A stretch of 64,000 nucleotides of DNA from Bradyrhizobium elkanii USDA 76 (GTDB lineage Bacteria; Pseudomonadota; Alphaproteobacteria; Rhizobiales; Xanthobacteraceae), in contig NZ_CP066356.1 in the NCBI RefSeq assembly GCF_023278185.1, positions 3,774,001 through 3,838,000 on the forward strand, in the 5' to 3' direction. Each line of letters begins with the position of its first letter. Position 1 is the first letter of the stretch. Both the position numbers and the translations under genes were made by a program. A model generated the notes under the pieces. It saw only the letters and a program-made list of their open reading frames with translations, was not told the DNA's origin and did not search any database. Below are positions 1-7,995 of the stretch, one piece after another.

Positions 1-33
1 GAAAAACCGCTTCGCGCTTTTCCGGATCATGCT
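1..33. repeat. Partial dispersed palindromic repeat at window edge
   Basis: The first 33 bases match, from memory, one end of a short palindromic element scattered through Bradyrhizobium intergenic DNA (a run reading roughly cgcttttccggatcatgc). Only one arm is inside the window, so the palindrome itself cannot be shown. It lies just past the toxin stop codon. Confidence 0.4.
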
Positions 34-312
34 TTAGCGTATAGGCCTCCGGGCGGCGTGACGAAACCGCATAATGATGATCTCGGTGGGCGTCACGCGA
101 TAGTCGATCAGGTAGGGATACGGTGTCGCCGAAAGCCGGCGGACGCCTGGGCGGCTTGTCGGGCGCCCCGCACGCGGCTGCTCTTGCAGCAGCGTGACAA
201 GTGCCAAGATGCGGTCGCGCACATGGACCGCGCCCTGGGGCGATCGTGTTTCGATATAGGAAAGTGCCCGATCAATCTGAACAACAGCGCGTCGCGTGTA
301 ACGGACGTTCAC
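34..312 (-). CDS. ParE/RelE-family toxin of a type II toxin-antitoxin pair
   Basis: This is a 92-residue basic protein with the compact plan of the RelE/ParE toxin fold: an N-terminal VRYTRRA strand, two helices containing a SPQGA turn, and a C-terminal IIIMRFRHAARRP segment. ParE members poison DNA gyrase and RelE members cut mRNA on the ribosome; the sequence resembles ParE more. The chosen start is a GTG whose last two bases begin the stop codon of the upstream antitoxin (a GTGA overlap), which fits translational coupling and gives an N-terminus like that of ParE. A GTG 18 bases upstream would lengthen it by six residues. The GTG start and coupling would keep toxin output tied to antitoxin translation. 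The target is inferred from family only. Confidence 0.8.
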   Translation of the reverse strand: MNVRYTRRAVVQIDRALSYIETRSPQGAVHVRDRILALVTLLQEQPRAGRPTSRPGVRRLSATPYPYLIDYRVTPTEIIIMRFRHAARRPIR

Positions 313-536
313 AGCCCGTGCTTTGCCCACATCGCACGGACTTCCTCGGGCGTTGCCAGCTCGCCGCGTGCAATCTCGGCGTCGGCTTCAGCCAGATCGG
401 CGTCTTCTTCCGGCGTGAGCTGGAGCGGTGGTTGGTCGACCCCGGCAAGCTGCAGCATGATGCGCGCGAGTTCGTCCTGCTCTGTGTCAGGCAAGTTTGA
501 AACTGTCTCGAAGGCCTGTTCGAGTAACCGGGTCAT
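309..536 (-). CDS. Antitoxin partner of the ParE-type toxin
   Basis: A short acidic protein of about 75 residues, transcribed first and overlapping the toxin start by four bases. It has an N-terminal helix (LLEQAFETVSNLP), a run of Asp/Glu, and a C-terminal segment around TPEEVRAMWAKHGL of the type that wraps the cognate toxin. The family is that of short acidic antitoxins with no obvious DNA-binding domain, so autoregulation cannot be claimed. The start is ambiguous: an ATG at 536, or a TTG at 542 that lies closer to a GAGG motif. The identification rests mainly on size, acidity and the overlapping toxin. Confidence 0.75.
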   Translation of the reverse strand: MTRLLEQAFETVSNLPDTEQDELARIMLQLAGVDQPPLQLTPEEDADLAEADAEIARGELATPEEVRAMWAKHGL

Positions 537-604
537 CGGCAAGAAACCTCAGCGGGCAGCCATCTCCAAGTCCCGGATATAATAGTCGTCTTGTCGGCAA
601 ACAA

Positions 605-631
605 AAAGGCCCCGGCAAAACCGGGGCCTTT
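605..631 (-). terminator. Rho-independent terminator of rpsD
   Basis: Eleven-base arms (605-615 and 621-631) pair perfectly around a five-base loop. Read on the minus strand the stem is followed by a T-rich tract. It lies 24 bases past the rpsD stop codon. Confidence 0.85.
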
Positions 632-654
632 CGGATCTCGCATGCGTGCCGTGA

Positions 655-1272
655 TCAGCGCGAATAGAATTCGACGATCAGATGCGGCTCCATCTGCACC
701 GGGAACGGCACGTCCGAGAGGCCGGGGGTGCGCGCGAACTTCGCGGTCATCTTGGAGTGATCGACCTCGATGAAGTCGGGCACGTCGCGCTCGGGGAGCT
801 GGGCCGCTTCCAGCACCGGGGTCAGCTGCTTGGAGGATTCCTTGACCTCGATGAGGTCGCCGACCTTCAGCTTGTAGCTGCCGATGTTGACCTTGCGGCC
901 GTTCACCTTGATGTGGCCGTGGTTGATGAACTGGCGCGCGGCGAACATCGTGGAGACGAACTTGGAGCGATAGACCACGGTGTCGAGACGGCGCTCCAGG
1001 AGGCCGATCAGGTTCTCGCCGGTGTCGCCCTTCAGGCGGCTGGCTTCGACATAGATGCCGTGGAACTGGCGCTCGGAAATGTTGGCGTAGTAGCCCTTGA
1101 GCTTCTGCTTGGCGCGCAGCTGCACGCCGAAGTCGGAGAGCTTGCCCTTGCGGCGCTGGCCGTGCTGGCCGGGGCCGTATTCGCGGCGGTTCACGGGGCT
1201 CTTCGGGCGGCCCCAGATATTCTGGCCCATGCGGCGATCGATCTTGTACTTCGCCTCACTGCGCTTTGTCAT
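655..1272 (-). CDS. rpsD: 30S ribosomal protein S4
   Basis: S4 is a primary 16S rRNA-binding protein that nucleates assembly of the small-subunit body. The 205-residue product begins [14 protein letters not shown], carries the [16 protein letters not shown] region, the [14 protein letters not shown] segment (here [10 protein letters not shown]) and a C-terminal S4 RNA-binding domain around [11 protein letters not shown] and [13 protein letters not shown]. Length and motifs match the family across its whole extent. The reading frame is open further upstream, but the ATG at 1272 is the family start and has an AGAGGA ribosome site ten bases before it. It is monocistronic here, ending in a strong terminator. 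S4 often represses its own synthesis, and a GC-rich hairpin lies in the upstream leader. Confidence 0.98.
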   Translation of the reverse strand: MTKRSEAKYKIDRRMGQNIWGRPKSPVNRREYGPGQHGQRRKGKLSDFGVQLRAKQKLKGYYANISERQFHGIYVEASRLKGDTGENLIGLLERRLDTVVYRSKFVSTMFAARQFINHGHIKVNGRKVNIGSYKLKVGDLIEVKESSKQLTPVLEAAQLPERDVPDFIEVDHSKMTAKFARTPGLSDVPFPVQMEPHLIVEFYSR

Positions 1273-1425
1273 CGCGTCCTCTTTTGCATAGCCGTCGCTA
1301 CCCAGCGGCCGGCGTTTGTCAGTTTCAGGTTTGAGGAGACGCGCCCTCCTGTGTACCGGCCAAAAGGCCTGTACCGACAGGTCCGCCTCGAAAGCTCGGG
1401 GAGGACCACGGGTCGCGAAACGCAT

Positions 1426-1447
1426 CGCGGGCCGAAACCGGCCCGCG
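1426..1447 (-). promoter_or_regulatory. GC-rich hairpin in the rpsD leader
   Basis: Nine-base arms (1426-1434 and 1439-1447) pair perfectly around a four-base loop, about 155 bases upstream of the rpsD start. There is no clear T tract on either side, so it does not look like a terminator. It could be an RNA structure in the 5' leader or simply a GC-rich palindrome. The rest of 1273-1542 shows no gene. Confidence 0.3.
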
Positions 1448-1542
1448 AGCAACGGTGGTCTTAAGGAGAAAGTCCGGTTCTGTCAAACAAAACGCAGGGC
1501 ATTTTGGGCCGAATCGGCGTCAAAATTGGCCAATTTCGTCCC

Positions 1543-2328
1543 TCAGAGGCGGTTTCCGGCCGCCCGGACCAGCCGGGCATCGGCTTGCGGCCGGCCCGCG
1601 CCCAGTTCCGCGGCGATTTCGCCGCCCAGCACCTGCTCGAGGCGGGTCAAGGTCTGGGCGATCAGGGCGGCGTCGCAGACCAGATGGTCCCAGCGCAGCA
1701 CCACGTCGACAGTGTGGTCCGGCCTGATCACGCCATAGCTCAACAGGAATGGCCCCGGGCTCAGCGCGTGCAACTCGCCGGGGCCATAGGCCGCGACCGA
1801 GGTCACGCCAAAACTGCCGCAGAAATTGGCGCGCTGCCGGCCAAAATTCATCCCGATCGCCCACGCCAGCCGGCGCAGCGGAAGCGGCAGGCGCGTCACG
1901 CAGAGCATTTTGCGGAACGAGGGGATTTCGTGCAGCGGCGCGGTCTTGGCGCGGCGGATCAGCGCGTCGACCTCGGCGAGCGGCATCTCGTCGGCGGCAC
2001 AGACGCGCTCGAACAGCACGCAGTCCTCGCCTTTCTCAACGCGCGCAATCGCCACCATGCCGACGCTGCGCGGCAGCTCGTAGAGGCAAGGCCACGGCCA
2101 TTTGACGTGCAGCGTGCGCAGGGTCGGCTCGGTCCTGGCGACCAGCGCGAATGCCTTGACGAAGATGGCGGCCCAGCCCGGTACCTGCGCCGCACGTGCA
2201 CGGGCCTCGACGATTGCACGGACGTTCAGGGTGCGCTTCAGGGAGACCAGCGGCACGCCAGCCGATGCATGCATCAGATCGGCGACGAGACGGCGCGGCA
2301 ATGAAATCTGACGAAATTTACCGCGCAT
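1543..2328 (-). CDS. Stand-alone E2-type acyltransferase-like protein
   Basis: A 261-residue protein that resembles only the C-terminal catalytic domain of 2-oxo acid dehydrogenase E2 acyltransferases. The diagnostic signature near residues 214-219 reads DHLVCDA: the catalytic His and the following Asp are kept, but the Gly of the usual DHRxxDG is Ala. There is no lipoyl domain and no E3-binding domain, so it cannot act as a normal E2 core subunit carrying its own swinging arm. The SFGVTSVAAYG stretch resembles the E2 substrate channel strand. It is a single gene between rpsD and a cupin gene, with no dehydrogenase partners nearby. The substrate is unknown; a chloramphenicol-acetyltransferase-like role is the main alternative. 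Confidence 0.6.
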   Translation of the reverse strand: MRGKFRQISLPRRLVADLMHASAGVPLVSLKRTLNVRAIVEARARAAQVPGWAAIFVKAFALVARTEPTLRTLHVKWPWPCLYELPRSVGMVAIARVEKGEDCVLFERVCAADEMPLAEVDALIRRAKTAPLHEIPSFRKMLCVTRLPLPLRRLAWAIGMNFGRQRANFCGSFGVTSVAAYGPGELHALSPGPFLLSYGVIRPDHTVDVVLRWDHLVCDAALIAQTLTRLEQVLGGEIAAELGAGRPQADARLVRAAGNRL

Positions 2329-2359
2329 CCGTTCGGTTCAGTTCCTTAGCAAAACAGGC

Positions 2360-2399
2360 AAAAATCAAAGGCCCGGCGAGCTCAAATGGTTGCTCGCCG
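2360..2399 (-). terminator. Terminator downstream of the cupin gene
   Basis: Eight-base arms CGGCGAGC (2374-2381) and GCTCGCCG (2392-2399) are followed on the minus strand by a T-rich stretch at 2360-2370. It lies 49 bases past the cupin stop codon and before the E2-like gene. Confidence 0.6.
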
Positions 2400-2447
2400 C
2401 ACCTGAAGCTCAGATGAACCAGCTGGCCGAAGACCAAGGGGTTCTGC

Positions 2448-2837
2448 TCACGGCGCTGGTTTTGCCAAAGGCTCGCCGGCCTTGACCACGTAGACGCCGA
2501 GCACCTTGAGCGGCTTGTCGCCGGACGTCTTGGCGTCGTGCACCGCGCCTTCCGGGATCTGGTAGGACTCGCCCGCCTTCAGCTTCAACGGTGGCTTGCC
2601 GTCGATCAGAAGCTCGAGCTCGCCTTCGAGCACATAGCCGGTTTCGGCGCCGGGATGGGTGTGACGCCCCGACGCACCCCCGGCCGGAACCTCGGCGATC
2701 GCGGTGACCGTGTTGAAGCCCGGCGGAAAATCGACCTTCTGCAGCGGCGTCCGCTTGATGCCGCTCTGCTGCGCAAAGGCAGCGCCGGCACCGGCAAGGG
2801 CAATCACGGCAAGACCAATCAGTAATTTCCTGAACAT
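2448..2837 (-). CDS. Exported cupin-domain protein
   Basis: A 129-residue single-domain cupin with an N-terminal signal peptide (KLLIGLAVIALAGAGAAFA, cleavage near residue 22), so it is periplasmic. The two cupin motifs are intact: metal ligands His59, His61 and Glu65 in the first, and His100 in the second. It ends in a short Pro/Ala tail. The start at 2837 is fixed by a GGAGGA site eight bases upstream and by the position of the signal peptide; the frame is open further upstream without a ribosome site. The reaction is unknown, since small cupins range from isomerases to metal sensors. It is monocistronic with its own terminator. Confidence 0.8.
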   Translation of the reverse strand: MFRKLLIGLAVIALAGAGAAFAQQSGIKRTPLQKVDFPPGFNTVTAIAEVPAGGASGRHTHPGAETGYVLEGELELLIDGKPPLKLKAGESYQIPEGAVHDAKTSGDKPLKVLGVYVVKAGEPLAKPAP

Positions 2838-3127
2838 GCATTTTCCTCCCAACCCGCAAAACTCTAGCAGCGCGGAATCGCGGCGGAAAGCGGGCGGTGC
2901 GTGATGTGCAGGTTCGACGTTGGGATTAGTCCGTTCATCCAACAGTGCGGGTTTGCGCCGCTTATTCATGAGCTACTCAGGCGAACGAGCTGTCTCGGCG
3001 ACACGCAGCGTTCGCTCCGTCCCAGGCGCGATGCCGGAAGTTGCGCCGCGGTTCCTTCCCGACATGACGGGAACCTGCTCGCCGGAAGCTGTGAACGAGC
3101 GGAGCGCCGCGCGGCCGCGTTTGACGT

Positions 3128-3904
3128 CTACCGCTTGATCCCCGCGAACGCAGCCGCAATGCCGCGCTGGAACAGCGACCAGTCGAAGCCCAGCGCGAGC
3201 GCGAGGTAGCCGCGCTCGATCATCGCATTGGCCTGTTCGGCGGTGCGCGCGACGCCGCCGATCGGCACGCCGCTCTTCATGATGCCTTGTTCGGCGCGCT
3301 GCATCAGCGCGACCACTTCGGGATCGTCGGGCAGACCGCGCTTGTTGATCGAGGTGGCGAGATCGCCGGGGCCGATCACCGCGAGGTCAATGCCCGGTGT
3401 CGCCATGATCTCGTCGATGCGGTTCACCGCATCGACGTGCTCGATCGTGATCATGCAGATCATGTCGTCGTCAGCGGTCGCCATGTAGTCGTTCATCGAG
3501 ACGCCCCAGCGGAACGGCGCATGGAACGGTCCCCAGAGCCGGTCGCCTTGCGGCGGATAGCGCACGCTGCGCACCGCCTTCACCGCATCGCTTGCGTTGC
3601 AGATCATCGGAAAATTGATGCCGAGCGCGCCGATGTCCATCGGTGCCTTGGCGAGATGCGGCTCGTTGGCGGCGATCCGCACCATCGGCACGCAGGGCGT
3701 GCCCGAGGTCGCCACGATCATCGCATGGGCGGTGCCGAGATCGATCGGGCCGTGCTCGAGATCGACGATGATCCAGTCCAGCGACTGCGCCATGATCTGC
3801 ACGGTCTGGATACTCGGAATGGTCGCGATCGCGCCGAAGGTCGGGCGCTTGTCGCGCCACGCCTTACGCAGGCGATTGAGCGGCGTCAGCGGGGCTGCGG
3901 TCAA
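3128..3904 (-). CDS. HpcH/HpaI-family 2-keto-3-deoxy sugar or dioate aldolase
   Basis: A 258-residue class II, metal-dependent aldolase of the HpcH/HpaI family, which cleaves 2-keto-3-deoxy acids to pyruvate plus an aldehyde. The barrel signatures are visible: FGAIATIPSIQTVQ at the N-terminus, WIIVDLEHGPIDL, CMITIEHVDAVNRIDEI carrying the metal-binding Glu, and LAVIGPGDLATS. The start is a TTG preceded by a GGGAGGA site eight bases upstream. It follows murI by 59 bases on the same strand, but no functional link is evident. The substrate cannot be named; 2,4-dihydroxyhept-2-ene-1,7-dioate and keto-deoxy sugar acids are both used in this family. Confidence 0.85.
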   Translation of the reverse strand: MTAAPLTPLNRLRKAWRDKRPTFGAIATIPSIQTVQIMAQSLDWIIVDLEHGPIDLGTAHAMIVATSGTPCVPMVRIAANEPHLAKAPMDIGALGINFPMICNASDAVKAVRSVRYPPQGDRLWGPFHAPFRWGVSMNDYMATADDDMICMITIEHVDAVNRIDEIMATPGIDLAVIGPGDLATSINKRGLPDDPEVVALMQRAEQGIMKSGVPIGGVARTAEQANAMIERGYLALALGFDWSLFQRGIAAAFAGIKR

Positions 3905-3963
3905 ATTCGGTCCTCCCTCGAAGGAGAGCAGAGGCTAGCAGCGCGTTGTGACGGCGAAAAGCA

Positions 3964-4761
3964 TCAAGCCGGGACGCGGCCGCCGAAGAATGGCGTCAGC
4001 GCTTCCGTCAGCGCGTGCGGGCGCTTCGAGGTGAAGATCATCTCGGCGCCGGCCTGGTCGCTTTCGTGGCCGGCCGGGCCGAGCAGGTCGGCGACACGGC
4101 GTGCGATCGCCGGCGCCGGATCGATCCAGTCGACCGGCCAGGGCGCGAGCCTCCTGAGGCGTTCCAGCAGCAGCGGATAATGCGTGCAGGCGAGCACGAC
4201 GGTGTCGGTGCGGGCGGGGTCGTGGGCGCCATCGCCGACGAAGCAGGGCACGAGCTCGGCCGCGATATCCTCGTCGCGCACGCTCGCGCCGCTGAGGGCG
4301 GCCTCCGCCAGCGAGGCGAGCTCGCCGGAGCCGACCAGCGTCACCTCGCAGCCCTGCGCAAAGTCCGAGATCAGCTTGCGGGTATATTCGCGCTTCACGG
4401 TGCCCCTTGTGCCGAGCACCGACACGCGCTTCGTTTTCGACGAGGCGCAGGCCGGCTTGATCGCCGGCACGGTGCCGACGAAGGGCAAAGGATAGGCGTC
4501 GCGCAAATGCGACATGACCAACGTGGACGCTGTGTTGCAGGCGATCACGACCAGGTCGGGCGCGTGGGCCGCGATCAGCTCACCGACCAGCGGCACCACG
4601 CGGGCGATGATCTCGTCCTCGCCGTGGTGGCCATAGGGGAAGAAGGCGTCGTCGGCGACATAGACGTAATGCGCGTCGGGCCGGGCGCGGACGATCTCGC
4701 GCAGCACGGTGAGGCCGCCGAGGCCGGAATCGAACACAAGGATGGTCGGGGGAATGGACAC
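3964..4761 (-). CDS. murI: Glutamate racemase
   Basis: Interconverts L- and D-glutamate to supply D-Glu for peptidoglycan. The 265-residue product shows the full signature: the N-terminal FDSGLGGLTVLREI loop, the first catalytic cysteine in VVIACNTAST (Cys75), and the second in VVLACTHYPLL (Cys192). Length is normal. Translation starts at a GTG (4761). It is cytoplasmic and is probably the promoter-proximal gene of a two-gene unit with the aldolase behind it. Confidence 0.95.
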   Translation of the reverse strand: MSIPPTILVFDSGLGGLTVLREIVRARPDAHYVYVADDAFFPYGHHGEDEIIARVVPLVGELIAAHAPDLVVIACNTASTLVMSHLRDAYPLPFVGTVPAIKPACASSKTKRVSVLGTRGTVKREYTRKLISDFAQGCEVTLVGSGELASLAEAALSGASVRDEDIAAELVPCFVGDGAHDPARTDTVVLACTHYPLLLERLRRLAPWPVDWIDPAPAIARRVADLLGPAGHESDQAGAEMIFTSKRPHALTEALTPFFGGRVPA

Positions 4762-4945
4762 GCGAAAATTCTATCCGAAGCAGGGTTACCATTCAGTTGT
4801 CTTTGGCCATCCGGCGGCTTCGGCCGACAAAAGGCGGTGAAGCCGGGAATTTCACATGGCCTTGACCGATAGCTGCAAGTATCACGGCAAACTATTGCTG
4901 CGACGTGTGAAATCCAAAAATGCGGCCGCAAGGGAGCAACGCGAC

Positions 4946-5509
4946 ATGATCCGCAATACCGCAGCGAGCTGGGGCTCGCTCGCCCGCGCGTTCCACTGGG
5001 GGCTCGGCATCGCCATCATCGGCATGCTGGCCTATGGCTGGTAGATGAACCACGTCCCGGCGCGGGCGGACAAGTTCTTCTATCGCTCGATCCACGCCGA
5101 TATCGGCTACCTGGTGTTGCTGCTTACCGCGCTGCGGCTGGTCTGGCGCGGCCTTAATCCGACGCCTGCGCTGCCGGCCGACATGCCCTCCTGGCAGCGG
5201 ATTGCCGCCCGCGTCAGCCACGGCGCGCTCTATGCCGTCACCATCCTGGTGGCGATGCTGGGCTGGGCGCATTCCGGCGCCCGCGCCCAGGATTATTCTG
5301 ATTTCTTCGGCCTGTTTCACGTTCCCCAGATCACCTCGCCCGACAAGGCGGCGGCGGATGCCTTTGAGCATCGCCACATCTTCTTCGCCTATGTGCTGTT
5401 GGCGCTGATCGTGCTGCACCTCGCCGCGGTCGCCTTCCACCACTTCGTCAAGCGCGACCATGTCGCCGCGCGGATGGTGGCGACAAGCGAGGTCGACCCC
5501 GCCCGCTAG
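4946..5509 (+). pseudogene. Cytochrome b561, interrupted by an in-frame amber codon
   Basis: A di-haem membrane cytochrome b561 that would pass electrons between quinol and periplasmic acceptors. The gene begins at an ATG with an AAGGGAG site and encodes MIRNTAASWG..., then meets TAG at 5042-5044 after 32 codons. The same frame continues for another 154 codons with the rest of the protein. All four expected haem ligands are present: one in FHWGLG before the stop, and those in SIHADIGY, RVSHGALY and VLHLAAVAFHHF after it. The codon before the stop is TGG and homologues have Trp-Trp here, so one G-to-A change explains the break. An ATG follows the TAG directly, so reinitiation could still yield the C-terminal 154 residues. 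It may be a recent nonsense mutation, a split gene, or a sequencing error. Confidence 0.8.
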
Positions 5510-5604
5510 GCGTGGGCGGCCGGCTCTGTGCGTTCCAAGATGGTCGCCCGCGCGGGGACACCTGCGTTATCCTGTGACGAACGGGGACGGCCATCGCGGC
5601 TCGA

Positions 5605-6663
5605 ATGCTCATGAACGATTCTGCACGACATCAAACGAACTGGCGCATGCCGGACGAGGGCGCCCCGCATGCCGCCACCTGGATGGCCTTTGGCGCCGAC
5701 GTGGAGCTCTGGGGCACGAAGCTCCTTCCCGTCATCAGAAATAATCTCGCCAGCGTTGCCAAGGCAATCGCGGTCCATGAGCCGGTGAAGATGCTCGTTC
5801 GCGAGGAGGACTACGACATCGCCGCGCGGCTGTGCGGTCCCTCGGTCAGCCTCGTCGTTCAACCGCTCGATGATGTGTGGCTGCGCGACACGGGACCGGT
5901 CTTCGTGACCAATCCTGCCGGGCAGCTCGGCGCCGTCGGTTTCAATTTCAACGGCTGGGGCAACAAGCCGCAACCATACGCACGCAAGCAGCATCTATAT
6001 GCACGCGATGCCGAGGTTGCAGAGCATCTGGCCGGAGCCGCGCAGGCAATCTTCTTGAAGGCCGATCTGGTGCTGGAAGGCGGCGGGATGAAGGTCGACG
6101 GTGAGGGGACGGCCATCATCACCGAGAGCTGCGTCCTCAACCCAAATCGCAATCCGGGCGTGTCGAAGGACAAATGCGAGGCCGAATTGTCTCGCCTGCT
6201 CGGGCTGGACAAGATCATCTGGCTGCCCGGCATCGCCGGCAAGGACATCACCGACGGACATACCGACTTCTACGCGCGATTTGCCAGTCCCGGCGTTGTC
6301 GTAGCCGGCCTGGAACCAGACCCGTCGTCGTTCGATCATGCGGTGACCAAACGACACCTGGATTTCCTGCGCGTCGCTGTTGATGCGAAGGGCCGGCGCC
6401 TGGATGTCGTGGTGTTGCAGGGCCCATCGACGGTGCGTCCGAATCACAGCAGCAAGGACTTCGCCGCCGGCTACATCAATTTCTATGTCTGCAACGGTGC
6501 CGTGCTCGCGCCGGAATTCGGTGACCCGGCGGCGGATCGCAACGCGCGCGACAAGCTGCGCGAACTGTACCCGGACCGGGAAATCATCCAGCTCAACATC
6601 GACGGCATCGCCGCCGGTGGCGGCGGCATCCACTGCACCACGCAACAGCAGCCGCGCTTGTGA
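5605..6663 (+). CDS. aguA: Agmatine deiminase (PAD_porph family)
   Basis: Hydrolyses agmatine to N-carbamoylputrescine plus ammonia in arginine-derived putrescine synthesis. The 352-residue protein has the family landmarks: WMAFG near the N-terminus, the DDVWLRDTGPVF substrate loop, LVLEGGGMKVDGEGT, the ITDGHTDFYARF catalytic His segment, and the terminal GGGGIHCTTQQQP motif with nucleophile Cys344. Two ATGs lie six bases apart (5605 and 5611), and neither has a strong ribosome site. It stands alone, without the amidase aguB. Peptidyl-arginine deiminases share the fold, but length and motifs favour the agmatine enzyme. Confidence 0.9.
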   Translation: MLMNDSARHQTNWRMPDEGAPHAATWMAFGADVELWGTKLLPVIRNNLASVAKAIAVHEPVKMLVREEDYDIAARLCGPSVSLVVQPLDDVWLRDTGPVFVTNPAGQLGAVGFNFNGWGNKPQPYARKQHLYARDAEVAEHLAGAAQAIFLKADLVLEGGGMKVDGEGTAIITESCVLNPNRNPGVSKDKCEAELSRLLGLDKIIWLPGIAGKDITDGHTDFYARFASPGVVVAGLEPDPSSFDHAVTKRHLDFLRVAVDAKGRRLDVVVLQGPSTVRPNHSSKDFAAGYINFYVCNGAVLAPEFGDPAADRNARDKLRELYPDREIIQLNIDGIAAGGGGIHCTTQQQPRL

Positions 6664-6717
6664 AAGCTGGCGGCCCGGTCGCGAAGCGAGCGACCGGGCC
6701 GTGGCTGCATGAGCGCG

Positions 6718-7890
6718 CTAACCCGCCGGCATCTGCTTCTCGACGAGGCGCACCCAGTAGGAGGCGCCGTGGCCGAGGATGTTGTCGTTGAACTTGTAGG
6801 CGGGGTGGTGGCACATCGGGCCGTCGCCCATGCCGAGGAAGACGAACGCGCCGGGGCGCGCCTCCAGCATGAACGCAAAATCCTCGGCGCCCATCACCGG
6901 CACCAGGTTCTCGTTGACGCGGTCGGCGCCGACCACGTCACGGGCGACCTCGGCGGCGATGCCGGCCTCGCGCGTATGGTTCAGCGTCACCGGATACATG
7001 CGTCCATAATCCGTCTCGGCCGAGCCGCCATAGGCCTTGGCGATGCTGGAGGCGACCTCGCCGATCCGGCGCTCGACCAGATCGCGTACAGCGGGATCGA
7101 GCGTGCGCACGGTGCCGCCCAGCGTGACCGTCTCCGGGATCACATTGAACGCGGTGCCGGCCTCGAACATGGTGATCGAGATGACGGCCGATTTCAGCGG
7201 ATCGAGATTGCGCGACACGATCGACTGCAGTGCATTGATGATCTGGGCGCCGATCAGGACGCTGTCGACCGCCTCGTGCGGAGCGGCGCCGGCGTGGCCG
7301 CCCTTGCCGTGGACGATGATCTTCAACGTGTCCGACGAAGCGAGCATCGCGCCCGGCGTGGTCGCAAAATAGCCCTCGGGCAGGCCGGGCATGTTGTGCA
7401 GGCCGTAAACCTCCTGGATGCCCCAGCGGGTCATCAGCCCGTCGTCGACCATCGCCTTGCCGCCGGCGCCGCCTTCCTCGGCGGGCTGGAAGATCACAAC
7501 CGCGGTGCCGTCGAAATTGCGGGTCTCGGTGAGGTATTTGGCGGCGCCCAGCAGCATCGCGGTGTGGCCGTCGTGGCCGCAGGCGTGCATCTTGCCGGGA
7601 ATCTTCGAGGCGTAGGCGACGCCCGAAGCCTCCGCGATCGGCAGCGCGTCCATGTCGGCGCGCAGGCCGATGGTCTTTCCCGAAGTGGATTTGCGGCCGC
7701 GGATCACGCCGACCACGCCGGTGCGCCCGATCCCCGTCACCACCTCGTCGCAGCCGAACTCGCGCAGTCTGTCGGCGACGATGCCGGCGGTGCGGTGGAC
7801 TTCGTAAAGCAGTTCAGGATTCTCATGGAAGTCATGGCGCCAGGCGGCCATTTCATCCGAGAGGGCGGCAACGCGATTGACGATGGGCAT
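6718..7890 (-). CDS. M20-family amidohydrolase (hippurate hydrolase-like)
   Basis: A 390-residue M20D metallopeptidase/amidohydrolase of the HipO/N-acyl amino acid amidohydrolase type. Visible motifs are RHDFHENPELLYE, IGLRADMDALPI with a metal-ligand Asp, MHACGHDGHTAML with the metal-binding His, and AEEGGAGG with the catalytic Glu. These enzymes cleave N-acyl amino acids or amino-acid conjugates in the cytoplasm, and members in plant-associated bacteria can act on auxin conjugates. Nothing here tells the substrate. It is convergent with the deiminase gene, with 54 bases between stops. Confidence 0.9.
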   Translation of the reverse strand: MPIVNRVAALSDEMAAWRHDFHENPELLYEVHRTAGIVADRLREFGCDEVVTGIGRTGVVGVIRGRKSTSGKTIGLRADMDALPIAEASGVAYASKIPGKMHACGHDGHTAMLLGAAKYLTETRNFDGTAVVIFQPAEEGGAGGKAMVDDGLMTRWGIQEVYGLHNMPGLPEGYFATTPGAMLASSDTLKIIVHGKGGHAGAAPHEAVDSVLIGAQIINALQSIVSRNLDPLKSAVISITMFEAGTAFNVIPETVTLGGTVRTLDPAVRDLVERRIGEVASSIAKAYGGSAETDYGRMYPVTLNHTREAGIAAEVARDVVGADRVNENLVPVMGAEDFAFMLEARPGAFVFLGMGDGPMCHHPAYKFNDNILGHGASYWVRLVEKQMPAG

Positions 7891-7995
7891 GGGGGAGCGT
7901 CCGTTTCTTGTGAGCTTTGGTGGGTGGCGCAGCGTAGCGTAACCCGCCGACTTGTCACGCGGAATGGCGTCAGCCCGTAGCCCGGATGGAGCGGC

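Noticed and set aside
2838..3127. Short overlapping frames between the cupin and aldolase genes
   Set aside because: None has a domain, a ribosome site or gene-like composition; treated as intergenic.
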